NCBI GenBank assembly: GCA_963744575.1
Contig: CAVUUF010000010.1
Span: 1 to 64,000 of the forward strand
DNA from: Palsa-504 sp963744575
Lineage (GTDB): Bacteria > Actinomycetota > Actinomycetes > Streptosporangiales > Streptosporangiaceae
Length of the DNA: 64,000 bases
Reading direction: 5' to 3'
Part shown: piece after piece, positions 16,307 through 24,039 of the stretch
Layout: each line of letters opens with the position of its first letter
How positions within the stretch are numbered: the first letter of the stretch is position 1
Program-made: the position numbers and the translations under genes
Notes under the pieces: model-generated
Databases searched by the model: none
Seen by the model: only the letters and a program-made list of their open reading frames with translations
Told to the model about the DNA's origin: nothing

Positions 16307-18237
16307 CCGAGGCAGCGGGACCGGACCAGGTCGCCGGGCTCGAGGCGCGCTACGCCGCGCTGCGGCAGGCGGCCAGGTCCGCCAGCGCCGAATCCGGCGA
16401 CGTCCTCGAGGCCGCCTTCACCGAACTGGAAGCGGCCATCGACCTGCTCCGGGCGGGCGAGGCGGCGCCCGCCGAGGCGGACCGCGGCGCGCCCGTGGCG
16501 AGCCAGCCTGCGGACACCGAGCGCGGCCTGCTCCGCGCGGTGTTCCAGGACGCGCCCGTCCCGCTGTTCCTGGTGGCCCGCGACGGCACCGTCCAGCGGG
16601 TCAACCGGGCCGCGGGCGACCTGACCGGCGCCAAGCCCGGCTACGCGACCGGCCGCCCGTTCACCGCCTTCGTCGCCCTGCCGTCCCGCGCGGCGGTGCA
16701 CTCCCAGCTCACGGCCGTCGGCCGGACCGGCAAGCCGCGCCGGATCCGGTGCAGCCTGGTCGCCGAGGACGGCCTGGTGCCGTGCGAGCTCGTCATCGGC
16801 CGGGTCGGCGTCCGGGGCAACCGGGACGACGCCGACCCCCTGGTCGTCACCGTCCGCGACGCCCCGCTGGCCCAGCCTCAGCCCGAGGACGAGGCACCTG
16901 GCCAGCGTCGCTCCCGGCTGGGCGCGGTGCAGGCGGTCACCCGCCGGCTGGACCTGGTCACCGCGACGGCCCGGCTGCTGCTCGAGAACGAGGGCTTCAG
17001 CGAGTCCCGGACCCTGCAGCGGTGCGCCCGGCTGATCGCCGCCGAGCTGTCCGCCTGGGTCATCGTGGACATGGAGCGCAGGCACCGGGTGCGGCGGCAG
17101 TTCGTCGCCGGCCCGGACGATCCCGGCCTGGCCGAGCTGACCAGCGCGCTGGCCGCCGTCGACCCGCCGCCCGGGTCGGTGCCGTGCATCGTGTATGAGT
17201 CGGCCCGCCCGGTCCTCATCGCCCACGCCGAAGACGTCGGCGTGCTCGGCGACAGCCCGGACGGCGAGCCGCTGCTGGCCAGGCTGGACGCTACGTCCGT
17301 GCTGTCTGTCCCGCTGGCCGACGGGGACAGCCGGTACGGCGTGCTGACCCTGGTCCGGCAGCCGGGCGCCGGCCACTTCAAGGTGGCCGACCTGGCGCTG
17401 GCCGCCGAACTCGGCGAGCAGATGGCGCTGGCGATCCGGGTCAACCGGATGTTCCGCCGCCGGGCCGACACCGTCGACGCGCTGCAAGCCAGCCTGGTGC
17501 CGAGGCGCCGGCCGGAGATCCCCGGCGTGCAGATCGCGGCGACCTACATCGCCGCGCCCGAGGACCCGGAGGTGGGCGGCGACTTCTACGACGTCTACCA
17601 GACCCCAGACGGCTGGGGCCTGGCCGTCGGCGACGTCTGCGGCATGGGCGAGAACGCGGCCGCCGTGATGGCCGCGGCCCGGTACGCGATCCGCGTGCTG
17701 GCCCGCCGCTGCGCCGACCCGGGCGAGGTGCTGGCCGGCGCCAACGAGATCGTGCTGGCCGAGGAACTCGCGCTCGACGGCGGGTTCGTCACGGCCAGCA
17801 TCGCGCACCTGACCTGGCAGGACGGCAAGCTGCGTGTGGTCGTGGGCAGCGCCGGCCACCCGGCCGCGGCGGTGCTGCTTTCCGACGGGCGGGTCCGCAT
17901 GCTGGGCGGCGGCGGCCTGCCGCTCGGGCTCTTCCCCGACGCCGAGCCCGCCACGCAGGAACTGGCCATGGAAACCGGGGACGTGCTGTTCCTGTACACC
18001 GACGGGGTGGCCCAGGCCCGCGGCCCGGACAACACCTACTTCGCCGACCGGCTGGCCGACGAGCTGGCCGGGCTGGCCGGCCTGGCGCCGGACGAGCTGG
18101 TGGCGGGGATGCGCGGGGCCATGAACGACTTCAGCGGCGGCCACCTGGTGGACGACGTCACGATGCTGGTGATCCGGGCCGGCGCCCGCGGAAGCGAGCG
18201 GGACCTGCGCAGATCGGCATCACGACGGCGGCAGTGA
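16303..18237 (+). CDS. PAS-GAF-PP2C (SpoIIE/RsbU-type) phosphatase
   Basis: A 644-residue signalling phosphatase. After an N-terminal helical segment there is a PAS domain (about 75-185, VFQDAPVPLFLVARDGTV), a GAF domain (about 230-385, CARLIAAELSAWVIVDM) and a PP2C domain (about 395-625). The PP2C metal motifs are complete: GGDFYDVY, VGDVCGMG, YTDGVAQARG and VDDVTML. It would dephosphorylate a STAS-type antagonist in response to a ligand or light/redox cue; the obvious candidate nearby is the STAS protein at 14714. It overlaps the truncated phosphatase by 4 bases (ATGA). Confidence 0.9.
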   Translation: MTEAAGPDQVAGLEARYAALRQAARSASAESGDVLEAAFTELEAAIDLLRAGEAAPAEADRGAPVASQPADTERGLLRAVFQDAPVPLFLVARDGTVQRVNRAAGDLTGAKPGYATGRPFTAFVALPSRAAVHSQLTAVGRTGKPRRIRCSLVAEDGLVPCELVIGRVGVRGNRDDADPLVVTVRDAPLAQPQPEDEAPGQRRSRLGAVQAVTRRLDLVTATARLLLENEGFSESRTLQRCARLIAAELSAWVIVDMERRHRVRRQFVAGPDDPGLAELTSALAAVDPPPGSVPCIVYESARPVLIAHAEDVGVLGDSPDGEPLLARLDATSVLSVPLADGDSRYGVLTLVRQPGAGHFKVADLALAAELGEQMALAIRVNRMFRRRADTVDALQASLVPRRRPEIPGVQIAATYIAAPEDPEVGGDFYDVYQTPDGWGLAVGDVCGMGENAAAVMAAARYAIRVLARRCADPGEVLAGANEIVLAEELALDGGFVTASIAHLTWQDGKLRVVVGSAGHPAAAVLLSDGRVRMLGGGGLPLGLFPDAEPATQELAMETGDVLFLYTDGVAQARGPDNTYFADRLADELAGLAGLAPDELVAGMRGAMNDFSGGHLVDDVTMLVIRAGARGSERDLRRSASRRRQ

Positions 18238-18370
18238 GGCTGGCCGCTATTGTCATCTCGGCCCGGACCAGGCACCATGTGCGAGTGATCGGAGTGGTCC
18301 CCGTGACAGGCGCCTGGGTTGACGGCACGTTCCGTGTGCACCGGAGCGACCTGGCCGGGCAGGTGTGCGG

Positions 18371-19114
18371 ATGAAGCGGGAAGCGACCGAGCTGTGGTCG
18401 GCGGCCTTGGGCGCCGCGGGCGCCGTCATCCGCTACGGCCACTGGGGCCGGCCGGTGCTGGTGTTCCCGTCCGAGCGCGGCCGGGCCTGGGACTTCGAGA
18501 ACAACGGCATGGTCGGCGCGGTCGAGAACCTGATCGACGCGGGCCGGGTCAAGCTCTACTGCGTAGACAGCTACGACGCGGCCTCCTGGTCCAACCAGGA
18601 CATCCCGCTCGAGGAACGTGGCCGCCGGCACGGCCGGTACGAGTCGTGGGTCGTCGGCGACGTGGTGCCGTGGATCTACCAGGACTGCGGCGGCCAGCAG
18701 GAGGTGGTCACCCTGGGCTGCAGCCTGGGTGCCTTCCACGCGGCCAACTTCGCCCTCAAGCGGGCCGACCTGTTCCCGCAGGCGATGTGCTTCTCTGGCA
18801 ACTACGACCCCGCTTCGTGGAACGGCTGGGGCGAGCGCGGCAACGAGGCCTACTTCAACAGCCCGCTGGACTACATCGCCAACCTGTCCGGCGACCACCT
18901 CGACTGGCTGCGCAGCCAGGTCAGCCTGCTGCTGGTCTGCGGCCAGGGCCAGTGGGAGGACACCACCGGCTCGCTGGCGAGCACCAGGAGGTTCGCCGCG
19001 CTGCTGACCGACAAGAAGATTAGCCACGAACTGGACCTGTGGGGGTACGAGGTCCCGCACGACTGGCCTTCCTGGCGCGCCCAGCTGGCCCACCAACTGC
19101 CGCATTACTGCTGA
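18371..19114 (+). CDS. esterase-family alpha/beta hydrolase
   Basis: A 247-residue protein of the putative-esterase (esterase D/antigen 85-like) group. The nucleophile elbow is LGCSLGAFHA with Ser118; the C-terminal YEVPHDWPSW supplies the histidine. There is no signal peptide. ATG 18371 is preferred over a GTG two codons earlier because the family opens MKRE. It is followed after 15 bp by the ATP-grasp gene, and a glutamate-cysteine-ligase-like gene comes next, so hydrolase and ligases probably act on the same amide or ester product (inference). Confidence 0.8.
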   Translation: MKREATELWSAALGAAGAVIRYGHWGRPVLVFPSERGRAWDFENNGMVGAVENLIDAGRVKLYCVDSYDAASWSNQDIPLEERGRRHGRYESWVVGDVVPWIYQDCGGQQEVVTLGCSLGAFHAANFALKRADLFPQAMCFSGNYDPASWNGWGERGNEAYFNSPLDYIANLSGDHLDWLRSQVSLLLVCGQGQWEDTTGSLASTRRFAALLTDKKISHELDLWGYEVPHDWPSWRAQLAHQLPHYC

Positions 19115-19129
19115 CGAGGGGAGCCCGCC

Positions 19130-20380
19130 TTGACCACTGCCCGGCACCCGATCGGGTTGCTGCTCGGCACCGAAGAGGACTGGCCGGCCGCGTTCGATGA
19201 GATCCTGCGCCGGCTGGGACCGGTCGACGGCCCGGACGGCCGCAGCTACGCCTTCGACTGCGAGCGGATCACCATCGAGCCGTTCAGCCTGCGCGACCAT
19301 CCCCGCTACAACCTGGTCATTGACCGGCTCGCGTACTGGTACTACCACCCCAGGGAATGGCTGAAGAAGGTCGCCATGATGGACGGCGTCTACCTGCTCA
19401 ACAGCCCGTTCACGTTCCAGTCGATGGAGAAGCACGCAGCCTACTGCGCGATGATCCGGCTTGGGCTCATGGTGCCGGAGACGGTGCTCGTGCCGTACAA
19501 GAACCCGGTCGACAACTCCCGCTACGCCTACACCGCGTCCCGCTACAACCAGCCCTTCGACCTGGACGCCATCGCCCGGCGGATCGGCTACCCGCTGTTC
19601 ATGAAGCCCTACGACGGCGGGGCCTGGCGCGGCGTCTCCCGGATCAACAACGACACCGAACTGCACGCCGCCTACGACGCCAGCGGCGAGATGCTCATGC
19701 ACCTGCAGAAGGCCATCGACTACGACGTCTTCGCCCGCTCCCTGTCCATCGGCGCCGAGACGATGGTGATGAAGTTCCAGCCGGACCAGCCCATGCACCT
19801 GCGCTACGCGGTCGACCACGGCTTCTTGTCCGCGTCGGCCGGCGCGCAGGTGGTGACGATCGGGCGGCTGGTCAACGCGTTTTTCCGGTGGGAGTTCAAC
19901 TCGTGCGAGACGCTGGTCAAAGGCGGCGACGTCTATCCCATCGACTACGCCAACGCGTGCCCGGATGTCGCGCTGACCAGCCTGCACTACTACTTCCCCT
20001 GGGCGATTAAGGCCCTGGTCAAGTGGTGTGTCTTCGCGCTGGTCACGGGCCGCCGGGCCCGGCTGGACCTGGACACCGACCGGTTCTTCGCCATCGCCGA
20101 CGAGCCTGGCATGAGCTACGAGGAGAAGCTCGCCGGCTACCGCGTCCTGGCTGACGCGTACTTCGAGACCGAGCGGTACCGGGACTTCTGCGCGAGCAGG
20201 CTCGCCCGCCTGGACCAGATCGTGCTGGACTGGGTAGCCGGCCCCGACTTTGACCAGCTGCTGGTGCGGACCGTCCAGTCGGTGTACCCGGCCCACGAGC
20301 ACGACCAGTTCATCGCGCACCTGCGCGGCCTGCTCCACCTGTGGGTCCGCGACGAGAGCGCCCGGCTGGCCGCCGCCTGA
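19130..20380 (+). CDS. ATP-grasp ligase, function unknown
   Basis: A 416-residue ATP-grasp enzyme. The N-terminal part (PIGLLLGTEEDWPAAFDEIL) resembles a pre-ATP-grasp fold. The ATP-binding lysine is in YPLFMKPYDGGAWRGVSRI near residue 165, and a C-terminal metal-binding strand reads VYPIDYANACPD near 270. The enzyme would join a carboxylate to an amine via an acyl phosphate. TTG 19130 follows the esterase stop by 15 bp, with GAGGGGAG upstream. Substrate unknown. Confidence 0.85.
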   Translation: MTTARHPIGLLLGTEEDWPAAFDEILRRLGPVDGPDGRSYAFDCERITIEPFSLRDHPRYNLVIDRLAYWYYHPREWLKKVAMMDGVYLLNSPFTFQSMEKHAAYCAMIRLGLMVPETVLVPYKNPVDNSRYAYTASRYNQPFDLDAIARRIGYPLFMKPYDGGAWRGVSRINNDTELHAAYDASGEMLMHLQKAIDYDVFARSLSIGAETMVMKFQPDQPMHLRYAVDHGFLSASAGAQVVTIGRLVNAFFRWEFNSCETLVKGGDVYPIDYANACPDVALTSLHYYFPWAIKALVKWCVFALVTGRRARLDLDTDRFFAIADEPGMSYEEKLAGYRVLADAYFETERYRDFCASRLARLDQIVLDWVAGPDFDQLLVRTVQSVYPAHEHDQFIAHLRGLLHLWVRDESARLAAA

Positions 20381-20487
20381 CCCCGCGACGAGCGCACACC
20401 TGGCTCCCGCCCGACGCCGGGGCACGCGGCCACGGCATTGCACCCGGAATATACCTTTTGCGAGCCTTATCCCACGGGCTCAAACAG

Positions 20488-20537
20488 CATCGATGTGGCA
20501 TCGTTGCTGCTGGGGCGACATCGATGTGGCAGCGATG
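20488..20537. repeat. CATCGNTG array B (four boxes, inverted relative to array A)
   Basis: Octamers begin at 20488 (CATCGATG), 20499 (CATCGTTG), 20519 (CATCGATG) and 20530 (CAGCGATG), spacing 11, 20, 11. Reverse-complemented, about 28 bases match array A with two changes. It is about 180 bp upstream of the ligase start at 20715. Confidence 0.8.
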
Positions 20538-20553
20538 TTGTTTCCGGGGCACC

Positions 20554-20607
20554 CCCGGACCCCGAGGTAGCGGCCGGGCCCCCGGACTCCGAGGTAGCGG
20601 CCGGGTC
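20554..20607. repeat. 27-bp direct tandem repeat, two copies
   Basis: Two adjacent 27-base units (20554-20580 and 20581-20607), differing at two positions, with core CCGAGGTAGCGGCCGGG. They fill part of the 334-bp spacer between the ATP-grasp and glutamate-cysteine-ligase-like genes. Confidence 0.75.
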
Positions 20608-20613
20608 CCCGGC

Positions 20614-20625
20614 CCCGAACGGACC
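20614..20625 (+). repeat. GCCGAACGGRCC-type motif copy
   Basis: CCCGAACGGACC, one of at least seven intergenic copies of the motif in the window; immediately after the 27-bp tandem repeat. Confidence 0.5.
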
Positions 20626-20714
20626 CCGGGTTTTCTGGCGTGGGGGCGTGCGAACGGGTAAAGAAGGGGACTAGAGGGATACATGGCTGGTTATCTCGGG
20701 AGTGGAGGCCTGAC

Positions 20715-22190
20715 GTGGGCCGTGACATCCAGGCGATCAAGATCAGCGGCGAGGACCGGCGCCGGTACCGGGACAAGGTGCGCCGCTCGCTCGACGCGTT
20801 CGCCCGCATGCTCCGCGAGCGTCTGTTCGACGACAGCCCCTCCACGGTGGGCCAGGAGATCGAGCTGAACCTGGTCGATTCGCGCGGGATGCCGTCGATG
20901 CGCAACGCCGACGTGCTCGACGCGATCGCCAGCCCGGCCTGGGCCACCGAGGTCGGCCAGTTCAACCTCGAGATCAACGTGCCGCCGCGGATGCTCGACG
21001 GCGACGCGCTCGCCACCCTGGAGACCGAACTACGCGGCGACCTCAACGCGGCCGACGCCCGCGCCCGCACCGTGGGCAGTCACCTGGTCATGGTCGGCAT
21101 CCTGCCCACGCTGGCCGAACACGACGTGAACGAGAGCACCATGTCGGCCAACGAGCGGTACCGGGTGCTCAACGAGCAGATCTTCGCCGCCCGTGGCGAG
21201 GACATGCGGATCGAGATCGACGGCGCCGAACAGCTGCTCACCCACACCGACAGCATCACGCCCGAGGCCGCCTGCACCAGCGTGCAGCTGCACGTCCAGG
21301 TCAGCCCGGACGCCTTCGACGACTACTGGAACGCCGCCCAGGCCATCGCCGGCGCGCAGGTGGCGCTGGCGGCGAACTCGCCGTTCCTGTTCGGCAGGCA
21401 GCTGTGGCACGAGACCCGGATCACGCTGTTCGAGCAGGCCACGGACACCCGGTCGGACGAGCTCAAGGAGCAGGGCGTGCGGCCCCGGGTGTGGTTCGGC
21501 GAGCGCTGGATCACCTCGGTCTTCGACCTGTTCGAGGAGAACCTCAGGTACTTTCCGGCGCTGCTGCCGATCTGCGAGGAGGAGGATCCGCTGGCCGTGC
21601 TCGACCAGGGCGGCTGCCCCGCGCTGGCCGAGATGAGCCTGCACAACGGGACGATCTACCGGTGGAACCGTCCGGTCTACGGCGTGGTCAGCGGCCGGCC
21701 ACACCTGCGGGTGGAGAACCGGGTGCTGCCGGCCGGCCCCACCATCGCCGATGTCGTGGCCAACGCGGCGTTCTACTACGGCCTGGTGCGGTCCCTGGCC
21801 GAGGCGCAGCGGCCGATCTGGACCCAGATGTCCTTCACCACCGCCGCGGAGAACCTGCACGAGGCCGCCCGGCACGGCCTGGACGCCCAGCTGTACTGGC
21901 CGGGCGTGGGTGACACACCGGCGTCCGAGCTCATCCTGCGCCGCCTGCTGCCACTGGCCCGCGAGGGCCTGGCCCGCTGGGGGGTGGACGAGGGCGTGGC
22001 CAGCCGGCTGCTCGGCATCATCGAGCAGCGCTGCCTGACCGGCCAGAACGGCGCCTCCTGGCAGCTCGCTACGGTGGCCCATCTGGCCGACGACGGCCTG
22101 GACCGCCGGGAGGCGCTGCGCCAGATGACCCAGCGGTACATCGAGCGCATGCACTCCAACGAGCCGGTGCACACCTGGCCGGTGGGTTAG
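20715..22190 (+). CDS. glutamate-cysteine ligase-like (GCS2-type) enzyme
   Basis: A 491-residue carboxylate-amine ligase of the GCS2 superfamily. Diagnostic strands are TVGQEIELNLVD (the G-x-E-x-E metal site) near residue 45, QFNLEINVPPR near 90 and the EACTSVQLHVQV block near 195. Actinobacterial relatives include EgtA and YbdK-like ligases; which amine acceptor is used cannot be told. GTG 20715 is taken because GGAGG lies 6 bases upstream. It follows the ATP-grasp gene after a repeat-rich spacer. A different ergothioneine gene fragment (egtE-like) occurs at 40.6 kb, but the two are not linked. Confidence 0.85.
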   Translation: MGRDIQAIKISGEDRRRYRDKVRRSLDAFARMLRERLFDDSPSTVGQEIELNLVDSRGMPSMRNADVLDAIASPAWATEVGQFNLEINVPPRMLDGDALATLETELRGDLNAADARARTVGSHLVMVGILPTLAEHDVNESTMSANERYRVLNEQIFAARGEDMRIEIDGAEQLLTHTDSITPEAACTSVQLHVQVSPDAFDDYWNAAQAIAGAQVALAANSPFLFGRQLWHETRITLFEQATDTRSDELKEQGVRPRVWFGERWITSVFDLFEENLRYFPALLPICEEEDPLAVLDQGGCPALAEMSLHNGTIYRWNRPVYGVVSGRPHLRVENRVLPAGPTIADVVANAAFYYGLVRSLAEAQRPIWTQMSFTTAAENLHEAARHGLDAQLYWPGVGDTPASELILRRLLPLAREGLARWGVDEGVASRLLGIIEQRCLTGQNGASWQLATVAHLADDGLDRREALRQMTQRYIERMHSNEPVHTWPVG

Positions 22191-22239
22191 GCCCGGGTTG
22201 GCCAGCCCCTGCTGGCCAGCCCCGGTTGGCCAGCAGAGC

Positions 22240-22595
22240 TCAGCCCGCCCCGCCCGCGGCGATCAACGCCACACAGGCGCCGGCCAGTCCGAGCCCGGCC
22301 AGCCGCAGCGCGGTCAGCCGTGCTGGCCGCGGTGTCGCCGGCTGTGCTGGCCGCGGTGTCGCGGGCCGCGCTGGCCGACACGCCGACGATGGCCGGCAGC
22401 GCCAGCGTGATCCCGGAACCCCAGGTACAACGCGAACGCACCCAGCGTGCCGCCCAACCCGGCCACGAAGCCCCAGGCCAGCGCGGCCGCGCCGGGCCCC
22501 GGCGAGGCCGCGAACGGCAGCACCGCCGCCACGACCACCGTGCTGACCGCTGCGGCGAGCAGCGTGACCTGGATGACCCCGGCGCCGCGTCTTAA
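22240..22595 (-). pseudogene. EamA-family transporter, internally deleted
   Basis: Read leftwards, AGVIQVTLLAAAVSTVVVAA, then ALAWGFVAGLGGTLGAFALY are two EamA (drug/metabolite exporter) membrane helices. A frame change leads to TLALPAIVGVSAS and, in a third frame, to the typical last helix (LAGLGLAGACVALIAAGG). At least half of the ten-helix protein is missing. A short 24-bp direct repeat (GTGCTGGCCGCGGTGTCG core, 22319-22366) marks one junction. Confidence 0.6.
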
Positions 22596-22803
22596 TGACA
22601 CCCGAACCGGTGATCACGTACCAGGCCTCGCCCAGCCCGTCCGCGGTCCCCGCGAGCTGCGCCCCGCCCCCGAGCCTGAGCCGCCGCTGGTGCAGGCCAC
22701 GGCAGCCGTGCTCGTCGTTGAGCAGTTCCCGCACGGTCATCCCGGGGCCGAACGCGCTGGCCGGAACCCTGTCGGCCCGGCGCACGACCGGCGCCGCGCT
22801 CAT
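22596..22803 (-). pseudogene. cupin-domain protein, C-terminus lost
   Basis: Starts at ATG 22803 (MSAAPVVRRADRVPASAF) and continues PGMTVRELLNDEHGCRGLHQ and GEAWYVITGSGVI, the first half of a small cupin barrel. At about 22596 it runs into the EamA relic. The ATG overlaps the stop of the fragment upstream (TGATG), so the ancestral genes were an operon. Confidence 0.5.
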
Positions 22804-22950
22804 CAGCCGGTGACCATGTAGTCGGCGCGGCGCGCCCGCCGGGTGCGCGCCCAGTACTCGAAGGAGAACCCCGGCCACCGGGTCCGGTTGACGCCGTCCG
22901 TGTCGAGGTACCAGCTGTCGCAGCCGCCCCGGGCCGCCGCGTCCCGCCGG
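22803..22950 (-). pseudogene. FAD monooxygenase (Baeyer-Villiger type) C-terminal fragment
   Basis: About 48 residues, GGCDSWYLDTDGVNRTRWPG, then FSFEYWARTRRARRADYM, match the C-terminal end of flavin monooxygenases, which usually read CxSWYxDxxGrNxxLWPG. Everything upstream is missing; it begins directly after the arginase-like gene's stop. Confidence 0.6.
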
Positions 22951-22952
22951 GA

Positions 22953-23840
22953 CTAAGCGGCCAGCGCCCCGGCCACCATCGACGCCAGGGACCTGAGGAG
23001 CCGCCCATCGGGATCGTGGTCCGGGTTGACCTCGGTGATGACCAGGCCGCCGAACTTCTCTCCGCTGGTGAACTCGTTCAGGCACCCGCCGACCTGGTCC
23101 AGGGTGAGCCCGGCGAAGTGCGGGAAGTTCGCAACCGGGAAAAGCCCGGTGTGCAGCACGTCGACGTCCAGGTGCACCAGGTAGCTGACCGTGCGGCGCT
23201 CAAGGTAGGCGCGGGCCTGGCGGGCCTGCCCGGCCGGGTCGGCCCGCACCGCCGGGGCCGGGGCGGCATAGAGGTGCCTGCTGACCAGCTCGGTCCACTG
23301 ACCGGTGTCCAGCTCGGCGGGGTCGAAGCCGAACAGCACCACCTGCCCGGGACGCAGCAGCGGGTACCGCGAGCCGGACCTGGCCAGCCGCGGCGACCCG
23401 TCGCCGAGCATGTGGGTCATGCCCATCGTGTCGGCCACCGCCGAATCGCTCCGCTCCGGGGTGTTGAGGTCCGCGTCGCCGTCGAAGTACACCAGGCCGC
23501 CGCCGCCGAACCCGGCCAGCACGCCGAGCGTGATGGTGCAGTCGCCGCCCAGGATCAGCGGCAGCCGCCCGTCCGCGCGGATCGCCGCCACCTCGCGCGC
23601 GACCCCCTGGATCACCTCGACAACCCGGTCGACGTCACGCAGGCCGTCGACCGGGTCCACCGGACGGTACGGCGCCGCCGGCAGGTCGCCGCGGTCCTCG
23701 ACGTCCAGGCCCGCCCCGCGCAGCGCCTCGATCAGCCCCGCGGCCCGCCACGCGGCCGGAGCCTTCTCCTGCCCGGGATTGTGCGAGCCCGCGCTGGTCG
23801 GTACCCCGAGGATGCTTACCTTCCGGTCCTGCCCCGTCAT
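22953..23840 (-). CDS. arginase/agmatinase-fold protein with altered metal site
   Basis: A 295-residue ureohydrolase-fold protein. The metal-binding loops are LGGDCTITLG (98-106), YFDGDADLNTP (118-128) and HLDVDVLHTG (223-232). Canonical arginases have GGDH, DAHAD and D-x-D; here the first histidine is Cys101 and the second is Asp122, while D120, D124, D225 and D227 are kept. Such a site might bind metal differently or use another substrate. ATG 23840 is selected because GGAGGCGAGG precedes it. It stands alone. Confidence 0.8.
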   Translation of the reverse strand: MTGQDRKVSILGVPTSAGSHNPGQEKAPAAWRAAGLIEALRGAGLDVEDRGDLPAAPYRPVDPVDGLRDVDRVVEVIQGVAREVAAIRADGRLPLILGGDCTITLGVLAGFGGGGLVYFDGDADLNTPERSDSAVADTMGMTHMLGDGSPRLARSGSRYPLLRPGQVVLFGFDPAELDTGQWTELVSRHLYAAPAPAVRADPAGQARQARAYLERRTVSYLVHLDVDVLHTGLFPVANFPHFAGLTLDQVGGCLNEFTSGEKFGGLVITEVNPDHDPDGRLLRSLASMVAGALAA

Positions 23841-23880
23841 CCGCCTCGCCTCCACGGATTAAGGTAACGGACCGAGACGA

Positions 23881-24037
23881 TCAGTACAGCAGCCGCGAGT
23901 AATTGGCCACGGCGTAATGCTCTTCCAGCTCTTCCAGCGTCTCCGGGGTTTCCTGCACCCGCTTGACCAGGGTGGCGTGGGACGGGAGGGCGTCCGGCCG
24001 CCGGGACTCCGGCTGCCACAGCTGCGACCGCATGAAC
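23881..24037 (-). pseudogene. C-terminal protein fragment, possibly PPOX-like flavoprotein
   Basis: Directly after the PPK2 stop codon TAG and in the same frame, 51 codons remain open: AFMRSQLWQPESRRP, then LVKRVQETPETLEELEEHY, ending SRLLY. The composition is that of a real C-terminus; it resembles the end of pyridoxamine-phosphate-oxidase-like proteins, though weakly. It could be a fused relic or a tail lost from PPK2 by a nonsense change. Confidence 0.35.
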
Positions 24038-24039
24038 GC

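Noticed and set aside
16234..18144. 636-codon open frame antisense to the PAS-GAF-PP2C gene
   Set aside because: Composition (Gly/Val/Gln/His-rich, no domains) is typical of high-GC shadow frames; the sense strand has all PP2C motifs.
18158..20443. 761-codon open frame antisense to the esterase and ATP-grasp genes
   Set aside because: Spans two well-supported genes and has no recognisable domain.
20488..20607. CRISPR array
   Set aside because: Octamer and 27-bp repeats are too short or too few, with no unique spacers and no cas genes.
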